64,000 bases of DNA from Turnera subulata (taxonomy: Eukaryota; Streptophyta; Magnoliopsida; Malpighiales; Passifloraceae): positions 21,259-85,258 of the forward strand of contig JAKUCV010007793.1 of NCBI GenBank assembly GCA_028386065.3, read 5' to 3'. The translations under genes and the position numbers were made by a program. Below, one piece after another: positions 55,101 to 64,000 of this stretch. Position 1 is the first letter of the stretch. The number at the start of each line of letters is the position of its first letter. The notes below the pieces were generated by a model. That model was not told where the DNA came from. It searched no databases and saw only the letters and a list, made by a program, of their open reading frames with translations.

Positions 55101-57565
55101 GAAAGAACCTTCGACGGAATTTTTGCATATAATGTGGCGCTCAATATTACGAAAGAAAATGAGGATCATGAATCTAATTCAATTTATGAATGCCGACGTA
55201 GAAATGATTGGCCAAAATGGAGAGAGGCTATTAAGGCTAAGTTAGACTCGCTCATGAAGTGAGGAGTTTTTAGGCCTGTAGTCCCTACACCTGATGGTCT
55301 AAAACCGGTCAGTTACAAATGGGTATTTGTACGAAAAAGAAACGAAGAAAATGAATTAGTGAGATACAAAGCACGGTTTTTTGCACAAGGTTTTACCAAC
55401 GACCTAGTATTGATTATGAGGAGGCATACTCCCCTGTGGTGGATGCAACGATTTTCGGTATCTGATTAGTCTGGCAGTACGTGAAAAGCTAGAAATGCAT
55501 CTAATAGATGTTGTTACAGCCTATCTCTATGGATCCGTAAGTCATGACATATACTTGGGAATCCCTGAAGGATTCAAGTTGCCTGAAGCAACTATTCCCG
55601 AGATATATAATCAATTAAACTAAAAGGATTTTTATATGGTTCGAAGCAATTTGGGTATGGGTATATTTGGATGCAAGTCATTCATTTGATCCATATAAAG
55701 CTCATGTAGAATCAAGCTACTTCTTTGCATATAGAGGAATTCCTATATCATAGTGATCCACAAATCAAAGCTTGGTTGCTACCTCCTGTAATACGTGAAG
55801 CTAGTCAGAGATGTGTTTGGCTAAGGTCAATAACACATCAAATTCGAGATTCAATTAACAACAAAGAAATACCAACAATGCTTTATGAAGATAATGTTAC
55901 TTGCATTGCCTAGTTGAAGGAACAATACATGAAAGATTCGTTCAAGTGACAACCTAGCAGACTTATTTACGAAATCACTTCCCACTTTAATTATTGAAAA
56001 GTTAATCAAGAAGGTTGGCATGTGACAACTTCGAGACATCAAAAGATGCCAAAATAAGATTTTTAACGAGGCCGTTTCCCCTAAGCGTATTCAACTTCCA
56101 CTACAATGACATTCAAGGGGGAGTGTTATAAAATCGAATGTTCATTGTACATGAAGAATAACATACAGAGTTGTAAACCTAACATATGTTATCATATGTA
56201 TTTAAAGATTGTGTTGAATGTTGAAGTTATTCAACATTATCAGTTTATGTTATCATCCTTCTATAAAATAGAGACATGAATAGAAGAGAAGTGACACCTC
56301 TCAAGAATGATGAATTAAACAAATATCACTCTCTCTCATATATTCTCTCCTTTGCTATTCTATTAGTATTTCCTTCAATTAGAATTCTCCTATTTTATTC
56401 TCCTCGCCTATTGTCGCATATTATTGCCATTGAGTTTATCCTTGAAGTATCTATTTACCTTTAGTTTTATAACACTTTCGCCCTTCTAACAACTCCTATG
56501 ATATAGTATCCATCATAACTAGGGCCAGGGACATAATAAAACTTCTCCTTGCCCAAATCAAAAGCAATGATTTTACATTTTTTTTCCCAAGTAATTTTTC
56601 CAATGAAGTGCTCCATTCAAGAAGAGACCCATACCCTTTAACCATAGTATATAATCCAAGTACTCTTTGTCAGAATTTTTCACTTTCTTCTAGAAACCTG
56701 TTAAGAAGATAATCTCAAATTCACAAACTCCAATTCTTGCAAAGACCTTGTAGTCATCAGAGGCCGAATCATAGCCAAAACCGTAAAAGAAACCATAAGC
56801 ATAATAGCTCCTTTGTGGCAATTTTCTACAAACACTAGTGAAAGGATTCTAGACAATTGTCTCCCACTTGGCAGCGCTGTAGCGGTCACTAACATCCATA
56901 CAAACTAATCCGTTGCATGATCCGACAAAAAAATATTAATGCCTCTTCAGACCAACAGGTAATAACTCAGATAAAAACTCAGGTGCCATATAACATATTG
57001 GATTTCTTATACCGCCGCCATAATCTGATACTACAACACCAGTAAAAAGGCCTCGATCATTTGATGATTTGATACCACAATTTGATGATTTGATACCACA
57101 ATTTGAACTAAAGAATTTTGTTATCTTGGGGTAATATAGGAGTTTGGTACGTTGAATTTGATCGCCAGCAAAGAGAACAACGACTTAGAGGCTAACCTGA
57201 ATCGATCAATGGATTTGAAGGGTAGCAAATCGAGAATCTCCTCAACAATATCCGGAGGTAAATAACTACAATCGTGATCAATGGATTTCGTGCTGCCTTA
57301 TTCATGGAGATCACTAGTTGTTCCATACCAGCGAACAACCTGTAGTGATCATCGCTACTCTCTTCTCCATTTGATGCCCCTGACGTCGACATAATTAACC
57401 TCTTTTCGCTAAGTGCTCTTGTTTTAGGGTTACATGTGTGATGGCAAGACTGCCTTGCCCTTTATTTCTTGTGTATTTAATTTATATTTCTCTAACATAT
57501 ACGGTCAGTGCCAAAGTTATTTATATGGCATAATACCCAATTTTATGCACCAATTTTTTTATTTT

Positions 57566-57667
57566 GGCCAATTTCATACATGAATTTGTAATTGGGTCAA
57601 TTTAATGTATGAGTTTTCATGATTGGGTCAATTTAATACATCAGTTTGTAAAATTGGGTCAATTTAG
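57566..57667. repeat. 31-bp degenerate tandem repeat
   Basis: About three and a half copies of a unit GGGTCAATTTAATACAT followed by GAGTTTGTAAATT. Such arrays often occur in transposon subterminal regions, but no matching inverted end was found. Confidence 0.7.
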
Positions 57668-57989
57668 TCGCAAGGGTCAAAATTGAAGGAAATAACTTTT
57701 TTTTTAAGTTCAAAACCTTGTTATTTTTCTGCAACTAAGTCCTGTACTTTTAAAAAGACCTATTACTTTATTAGTTGCAATAAACAAGTCCAAAACATAA
57801 TTTTCGTCAAATCATTCTATTAAATATAACATTTTTTAAGGGAAAAAGTTACATGTTAGTCCCTCAAACATTTTATTTAAAGCAAAAAAAACTTCCTAAG
57901 AAAAAAATAAAAATAAAAATACATTAATTTTTATTTTTAAGAAAGAAAAAATAAATCTAAAAACATAAGACTTCCTAAATCAGAAAAGT

Positions 57990-58210
57990 TTTAATTTTTT
58001 TTTTAAATATACATCCTAAAATTTTAAAATCCTAAACCTTGAAATGCTAAATTTTAAACCTTAAAACACTAAAAGCTAACCCTAAAATCTAATATCCTAA
58101 ACCCTAAAACCTAATATCCTAAACTCTAAAGTCTAAAAACCCTAAACCTTAAATCTTAAAAACTTAAAAATCTAAACCATAAAAACTTAAATACTATAAC
58201 CTTAAATTTT
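57990..58210. repeat. Degenerate interstitial telomere-like tract
   Basis: More than twenty loose copies of CCTAAA/ACCCTAAA-type units (for example TCCTAAACCCTAAAACC) on the plus strand. The plant telomere unit is TTTAGGG/CCCTAAA. The tract is too irregular to be a functional telomere and is best called interstitial telomere-like or simple-sequence DNA. Confidence 0.6.
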
Positions 58211-58479
58211 TAAATTGGTCCCCTCATTTTATATTTGGTTGGATACGTGTTATTACCCTCTGGTTGTATTGCTATTGAAATAAATATTATTATCCCCAAG
58301 TAAATGGGATGGGCTTTCGTCCAGCTTCTTTGATGGGACTGATGCATGTCTTCCTTTTGTGGTGAGTTGTAGGTTTAGTTTAGGGTCTTCTACTTCACGT
58401 ACGGGCTTGATTCCTCGGGCTTCTTGGAATTAGACTTGCAGATTATAATCTTCTTGGCAAATATTTGAGCCCGTTGGGC

Positions 58480-61400
58480 TATAGTATATCACCTAGGGAT
58501 GGATTGGTTGTCGAGATATAATGCCATGGTGAACTGTCGAACCAAGGAAGTGCTGCTGACTTCCGATGGTGGACAACAAGTTTTGGTAATAGGTATTAGG
58601 AGAGCTGCTGCTACATGTAGCATCTCTGCTATGCAGGAGTTTGGAGTGAAGCCCATGGTCCAGATACTTTGTTGACCCACATCATAGGTGAAGAAACACG
58701 AAATCCTACTCCGGGAGAAATATCAGTGGTGAAGGAATTCATTGATGTCTTCCCAGATGATCTGCCAAGGTTGCCACCCGACAGAGAGGTTGAGTATACT
58801 ATTGACTTGATGCCAGGAGTCACACCCATATCGATGGCTCCATATAGGATGGCACCAACAGAGCTCCAGGAGCTGAAGAAACAGTTGGATGAGTTGCTAA
58901 AAAAAGGTTTCATCAGACTAGCACATCACCATGGGGTGCACCAGTTCTGTTCATAAAGAAGAAGGATGGTAGCCTGCGGATGTGTGTAGACTACCGCCAG
59001 CTAAACAAGGTGACAGTTAAGAACAAATACCCGCTGCCTAGGATTGATGACCTGTTTGATCAGCTGCAGGGAGCCACTGTGTTTTCCAAGATTTATCTTC
59101 AGTCTGGGTATCACCAGATCAAGATTGCAAAGAAGGACATACCGAAGACTGCCTTCCGCACGCGGTATGGTTATTTCGAGTTCACAGTGGTACCGTTCGG
59201 ATTGACCAATGCACCAGCAGTGTTCATGTGCTTGATGCACTTGGTTCTGAATGAGTTTTTGGATAAGTTTGTTGTGGTCTTCATCGACGATATCCTCATC
59301 TACTCTAAGAGCAAGGTAGAGCACGAAGAGCATTTGAGGATAGTGCTTCAGAGGTTACGGGAGAAGCTGTTGTATGCCAAATTTAGCAAGTGTGAATTTT
59401 GGCTTGAAGAAGTTTCCTTCCTCGGACATGTAGTAGGCAGTGATGGAATAAAAGTTGACCCTACCAAAGTGAAAGCCATGTTGGAGTGGGAACCTCCTAA
59501 GAACGTGTCCGAAGTCAGAAGTTTTCTTGGTCTTGCAGGATACTATCGGAGGTTCATCGAAGGTTTTTCTTTGATAGCTAGTCCCATGACCAAGCTATTA
59601 AAGAAAGATCAGGCATTTGTTTGGAGCCTGGAATGTCAGCAGAGTTTTGAGGAGCTTAAAAGGAAGCGGACCACCGCACCAGTTCTGACAGTACCAAAGC
59701 CCGGAGTGGAGTATGTGTTGTTTTGTGATGCATCGGGTCTTGGTTTAGGAGCCGTGCTGATGCAAGAAGGACGAGTGATTGCCTACGCCTCTAGGTAGTT
59801 GAGGACTCATGAGAAGAATTATCCGACTCATGATCTTGAGATGGCAGTTGTGATCTTGGCTCTAAAGATTTGGAGACACTACTTGTTTGGAGAGAAGTGT
59901 CGAATCTTTACCGACCATAAAAGTCTTAATTACATCATGACTCAAACGGAGCCTAACCTGCGACAGATATGTTGGGTTAAGTTGCTTAATGATTATGATT
60001 GTACTAGCGAGTATCACCTAGAAAAGGCTAATGTGGTAGCTGATGCCTTGAGCCGTAGACAACCAAAGGATACTTCCACTAGTTACTCAATGTTCTCGCT
60101 TATCGAGTTAAGAAAGCTGGGAGTTGGTCTGACAGTGGATGATACAGGAGCTTTACTAGCACACATGAGTGTCAAGTCTAATCTAAGAGGATGGATAGTG
60201 GAGCTACAAGATGGAGATCCTGACCTGGTCAAGCTAAAAGAAGGTGTAATAAGCGGAAAAGAAGACAAGATTCGTATTGCTAATGATGGCGCACTGATGA
60301 TTAGGAAACGGGTATGTGTACCTAATGTCAGTAATCTGTGTAGTCAGATTCTGGATGAAGGACACATGACGCCATATGTGATGCATCCTGGAAGCACCAA
60401 GATGTATCAGAACCTGAAGAGCCATTTCTGGTGGCATCGTATGAAGAAGGATGTAGCCGAGTATGTTGCAAGGTGTCTTACTTGCCAAAGGTGAAAGCCG
60501 AACATCAGGCTCCGGCAGGGAAGATGAGATCGTTGATAGTGCTGGAATGAAAGTGAGAGATGATCACCATGAACTTTTTGATTGGTTTACCGATGGCTCG
60601 GAAGCAACATGATGCTATTTGGGTCATCGTTAATCGATTGACAAAATCTGCTCATTTTCTCCCTATCCGCCAAACTGATTCCATGGACACATTGGCGGGT
60701 AAGTATGTTGCTGAGATTGTGAGACTACATGGGATTCCAAAGTCTATAGTCTCAGACAGAGATCCGAGGTTCAAATTACGTTTTTGGAAGAGCATACAAG
60801 CAGCGCTAGGAACCAAGTTGAGCTTCAGCACTGCTTTTCATCCTCAGACAGATGGACAGTCTAAGGGGACCATACAGACGCTGAAGGACATGTTGAGGGC
60901 TTGCGTACTCAACTTCAGTGGGAATTAGGATAAGTATCTACCCTTGGCAAAGTTTGCGTATAACAACGGCTACCATTCCAGCATTGGTATGCCACCTTTT
61001 GAGGCCCTCTGTGGAAGAAAGTGTAGAAGTCCAGTGTGTTGGGATGAAGAAGGTATGAGACTGATTGTTGGTCCGGACTTAGTCCAACAGACAGTTGACA
61101 AGATCCAGACGGTGAGACAGTGTATGAGAGCTTCTCAGGATCGGCAGAAGAGCTACGCCTACAAACACCGACGTGAGATGGAGTATAATGTTGGTGAGAA
61201 GGTTTTCCTCAGAGTAGCACCATGGAAAGGTGTGATTAGGTTCGGCAAGAGAAGGAAGCTGAGTCCAAAGTATATCAGACCCTATGAGATCGTGGAGAGA
61301 GTTGGGCCATTGGCTTACTGGTTGTCCTTACCTGATGAGCTGCCACGTATACAAAATGTGTTCCATGCCTCTATGCTGAGGAGATATCGATCAGACCCTA

Positions 61401-61617
61401 GTCATATTGTGGCCCCAACGGATGTTGAGGTAGCATCGGACCTCATCTGTACAGAAGTGCCGGAACAGATTCTTGCTCGAGAAGTTCGGCAGTTGCGGAA
61501 CCGTACCATTTCTCATGGTAAAGGTCAAGTGGAGTAAGCATTCTGCTAATGAGTCCACATGGGAAGTTGAAGAACACATGCGGTCCCAGTATCCGCACCT
61601 CTTCACAGGAAAGGAAT
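58480..61617 (+). pseudogene. Chromovirus-type Gypsy pol with chromodomain, 5'-truncated
   Basis: It begins at the end of protease (LGMDWLSRYNAMVNCRTKEV, about 58490). RT follows with [20 protein letters not shown] (58980) and the catalytic [10 protein letters not shown] (about 59280), then RNase H ([18 protein letters not shown]). TAG at 59796 interrupts it in [19 protein letters not shown]. The integrase HHCC finger ends RCLTCQ (60480), where a frameshift enters the core ([36 protein letters not shown]). TAG at 60926 and a frameshift at about 61512 precede a chromodomain (KHSANESTWEVEEHM) ending TGA at 61617. Gag and the 5' LTR are absent. RT-RH-INT-chromodomain order identifies a Tekay/Del-like chromovirus. 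Confidence 0.92.
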
Positions 61618-61653
61618 GAATTTCGAGGACAAAATTCTTTTAAGGGGGTAGAC

Positions 61654-63713
61654 TGTAACAGCCCGGGTAAAATTTATGTTTTTATCGGGACTATAAAAAG
61701 CTTTGTACAGTAATTTACCTTATGAAATTAATCTTGGGTAATTATTTCAGGGTAAATTATGAACCGGATTCCGAAATCGACCTTTACCCCCACGTTCCAG
61801 ATTTTTCTGCGGATTTTACAGACCATAGTTGGTATTTTTTGGGTCCAGGAATCTTAAGAAAAGTCAGGTTTAACCTCGAAAGAACGGACCAGAAATAAAG
61901 TAAAGAGGGTGCTTTAGTTATTTGCTGGTCTGGACAATACCCGCTTGGGTGTGTGGTTTAATTCGTTTGGGCTTATTTTGTGGGTTGGCCCAGTATGGTT
62001 TGGCTGGACTTCCTTGGGTATGAGCTGGGCTGTGTTTAACATACTCATGGCCCAGTCCGAACTAATTAATTAATTAAAAAAAGAATATATAATCTGGAAT
62101 ATGTATAACATGGATTATACTTTTTGGAAAAAAAAAATACATAGTAGATGGTTATATTTTGTGAAAATAAAAGAAATAATTACTTTCATATATTAATTTC
62201 AAGAGACTAAAGTGATTATAACATAATTATTAAATTATAGTAAGACTCTAAAGGATTCATGCTATGGAAATGTTTTACCGGAAAAAATATATATATATAT
62301 ATATATATATAGACATATGTGATTAACTTCTAGGAAGGCTATTTTATGATAGCTATTACTCTTGGAAAAGAATATAAGTGATAGTAATAATTATTTTTAT
62401 CATATATTTTGGAAAGGGTATTATCAAAGTATAATACCGGAATAACAACCGGGCATATGTATAGTATATTTTTGGTACTTGAAATAAAATAGTAAATGAT
62501 GATGATGATGGAACATAACCCGAGGCGATGACCGAGTGGGTTTAGTGTTTTATTTTACGGTTTACAATATTAGCTATCATTTGCATATCATGGTTGTGCA
62601 TCTTATGTGTATGTATTTTATTATTTAATATAGGAGCTAATAACGAGCAGTATCCTGTGGAACCAGAGTCGGGACATTTCGAGGACTTTCAGGAGTAAGA
62701 AAACCGACTAAGGTGAGGATGGATAACCTTTGATATGTTGCACATAGTACTACTGTGTTTTTTGTTAATTGAATTGTTTGATTGAACCGCTGAGTTGGTT
62801 GAGTTTGGCTATTTGTTATTGTTGTTATTGTTGATCTGTTAACTATGGACAAACTGATATGATAAGATAATTGGATAATTGGAAGTTGTGTTGACGACTT
62901 AATTGTCACTTGGAAAGTAGTGGTACGACTCGATGGTTAGAGACTGTTTTGTGGTGGCCATGATCTGGGTTCTTATGATAAGCATGTCTATGCTTGGGAT
63001 GTCTATTCCGTGATTATATTTTGGGATGTCTATGCCTGGGTTCTATTTTTGGGATGTCTATCTCTGGGTTCTCTTTTGATCTAGCACCCGAAATACGTTA
63101 ATAACCAGGTACGACCCTAGCTTGTCCAGTGACAGGGCCCGAAGATAAAAATTGGAAATTATATAATGTCTTTTAGCCTTGGCTCAGTCTCAGATGAATC
63201 TTTGATTTGTCTTTTGCTAGTGTTTTTCTTTCTCGGTATTATGTTTGCCTGCATATTACTGTTTATCCATGATTGTACTTAAATGTACCGGTGAGCACTT
63301 CGGACTCACCCCTCGCCTGCGGGGTTTCATCCCGTAAGATGAGTTGCTCGTAGTACAGGTATGTGGTTTGGCCAGCTGCTATTTCTACTCCACCAGACCC
63401 CGGATCCATACCTCCGTTGCATCTCATTCTAAGACTTCCGCTGCTTGTTTTTCTATTGTGTTGTTGCTGTTGAGGATATTCTCTGCTGTTGTTGTTACTG
63501 TATTATGTCTTTGTTGCTGTAACATATACCCTCTGCTGATGGTTGGCTTGGAGTGTATTGACTGAAATAATGGTCCCCGGGATCGGGTGACAGATGTTGT
63601 ATTTGAGTTTGCTTTGTACTGTATTTTGTATCATATATACTGTCTGCTGCTGTAATAAGAATAGTTCTGGCACGTGTTTACTTTGCTTAGTAAATACGGG
63701 TCGGGACGTTTCA
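61654..63713 (+). repeat. 3' LTR of the chromovirus-type Gypsy
   Basis: About 2060 bp starting TGTAACAGCCCGGGTAAAA after the polypurine TTTTAAGGGGGTAG and ending CGGGTCGGGACGTTTCA. Inside are an (AT)n run at about 62287-62311 and three copies of GGGATGTCTAT..C.GGGTTCT at about 62997-63073. There is no 5' partner in the window, so neither LTR identity nor TSD can be assessed. Length and ends fit Tekay/Del LTRs. Confidence 0.75.
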
Positions 63714-64000
63714 ACTAGACTCATGGTGCGCGCGTGTTTAAACTTGATTTTTTTTCTTTTTCATGCTTTTTCCACACCTTTTTTATTTCATTTTAATTTT
63801 CTTAAAATCCTAGCTCAACGATGTCGTGATGTCGCAAGTATTAATTAAATAAAAAACAAGAAAGCCGCACCCCCATTATTTGAATATTATAAAATAAATT
63901 TTTTATACAAGAAAAAAATTACAAGTAAGAGAATAATGTAGAAAATAATTGTAGAAAAAATATAAATCTAAATAAATACAAAAAAATATTTTTATACAAA
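63714..64000. other. AT-rich flank at window end
   Basis: Flank to the right of the Gypsy LTR. It is very AT-rich and contains no recognisable gene. Confidence 0.6.

Larger units (their letters stand above)
49495..56123 (+). pseudogene. Copia B gag-pol remains
   Basis: Gag starts near 49818 with MENLTKFEFEALN and is interrupted by a MULE at 49983-52116, then resumes with KIEYLTVKGPAVLF. A knuckle of the CYRCGKTGHWSRTC type is readable at about 52740. Later pieces are an integrase finger (LIWHDRIGHH, 53708), an integrase C-terminal part (MRNKLPITTWGYA, 54247), RT beginnings (WPKWREAIKAKLDSL, YKWVFVRKRNE, 55210-55350) and an RNase H scrap (MLYEDNVTCIA, 55879). Frame changes and stops are frequent and stretches are missing, so this is a long-dead copy. 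Trailing direct repeats of GAAGCTGAGGAGCC-like wording occur at about 53570-53620. Confidence 0.8.
49145..56474 (+). mobile_element. Copia LTR retrotransposon B, old, with nested MULE
   Basis: The LTRs 49145-49494 and 56124-56474 both start TGTTATAAA and end TTTTATAACA. The 5' LTR is followed by CGTTATCAGCACG, the usual primer site of one large group of plant Copia elements. The 3' LTR is preceded by AAGGGGGAG. Flanks share only CTT (TACTT left, CTTTC right), so the target-site duplication has probably mutated. The interior is badly degraded and contains a Mutator-like element of 2.1 kb. It interrupts an F-box pseudogene. Confidence 0.92.
48834..57392 (-). pseudogene. F-box/F-box-associated gene split by Copia B
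   Basis: The N-terminal side starts at ATG 57392 (MSTSGASNGEESSDDHYRLF). After a frameshift it gives an F-box (PPDIVEEILDLLPFKSIDRF, 57195-57265), and further fragments follow: FVGSCNGLVCMDVSDRYSA (about 56870-56930) and YGFGYDSASDDYKVFARIG (about 56740-56800). On the far side of the retrotransposon, 49144-48834 continues with YIVWVMKEYCNQASW and, after another frameshift, LHVLKWNNSLDESDEAGKYS. This is the layout of plant F-box proteins with an F-box-associated beta-propeller domain. Several frameshifts and stops show it was decaying independently of the insertion. It belongs to a different F-box subfamily from the DUF295 pair. Confidence 0.8.
57393..58479. other. Intergenic, AT-rich, with two repeat tracts
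   Basis: No gene seen. It contains a 31-bp tandem repeat (57566-57667) and a CCTAAA-type degenerate repeat (57990-58210), listed separately. The last 150 bp before the Gypsy element show no recognisable feature. Confidence 0.6.

Noticed and set aside
1..64000. CRISPR array, bacterial operon, toxin or defence system
   Set aside because: The window is plant nuclear DNA; the repeats are LTRs, TIRs or assembly duplications, and no regularly spaced spacer array or such gene set is present.

Overview
This window looks like nuclear DNA from a flowering plant, most likely a eudicot. It is AT-rich, has intron-containing genes with GT..AG borders, and carries plant-type Copia and Gypsy LTR retrotransposons, L1-type LINEs, Mutator-like and hAT DNA transposons and tandem F-box/DUF295 genes. 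No species can be named. It is a repeat-dominated gene-poor segment. I find two host genes that look intact: a seven-exon zinc alcohol dehydrogenase-like gene (20136-23689, +) and a single-exon F-box/DUF295 gene (35889-37079, -). Two further F-box loci are broken, each split by a Copia retrotransposon.

Layout. 1-12772 is a nest: a Tat/Athila-type Gypsy gag fragment, a decayed Copia element (628-8257) with 1.5-kb LTRs and an assembly gap, a 288-bp inverted pair of SINE-like sequences, a fragment of another Gypsy LTR, and the 3' end plus LTR of a Tat/Athila-type element. 12773-17520 is mostly featureless, with a candidate solo LTR. 17521-19625 is a 5'-truncated LINE with a clear target-site duplication (TSD). 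20136-23689 is the ADH-like gene, with a 1.6-kb Mutator-like element in intron 3. 23900-25445 holds a LINE tail and a non-autonomous hAT element. 26616-37079 is a tandem pair of F-box/DUF295 genes on the minus strand. The upstream copy is intact; the downstream copy is split by a young, nearly complete 5.46-kb Copia with an AAAAG TSD. 40257-48562 holds two decayed Copia elements and a Mutator-like MITE. 48834-57392 is an F-box pseudogene split by an old Copia, which itself carries a Mutator-like insertion. 58480-63713 is a 5'-truncated chromovirus-type Gypsy with chromodomain and 3' LTR.

How it fits together. The history is layered transposon insertion into an F-box-rich neighbourhood. Most events can be ordered because boundaries and TSDs are visible: Mutator-like into Copia into F-box, Copia into F-box, and Copia into Gypsy gag. 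Two single-N positions (47263 and 51190) are each flanked by exact direct copies of 128 and 414 bp. These look like scaffolding artefacts and inflate local length. I saw no convincing new biological system. The most curious signals are an array of the palindrome AACATCGATGTT in one Copia LTR that recurs in another element's leader, the head-to-head SINE-like palindrome, and the GC-rich payload of the Mutator-like element inside the ADH-like intron.
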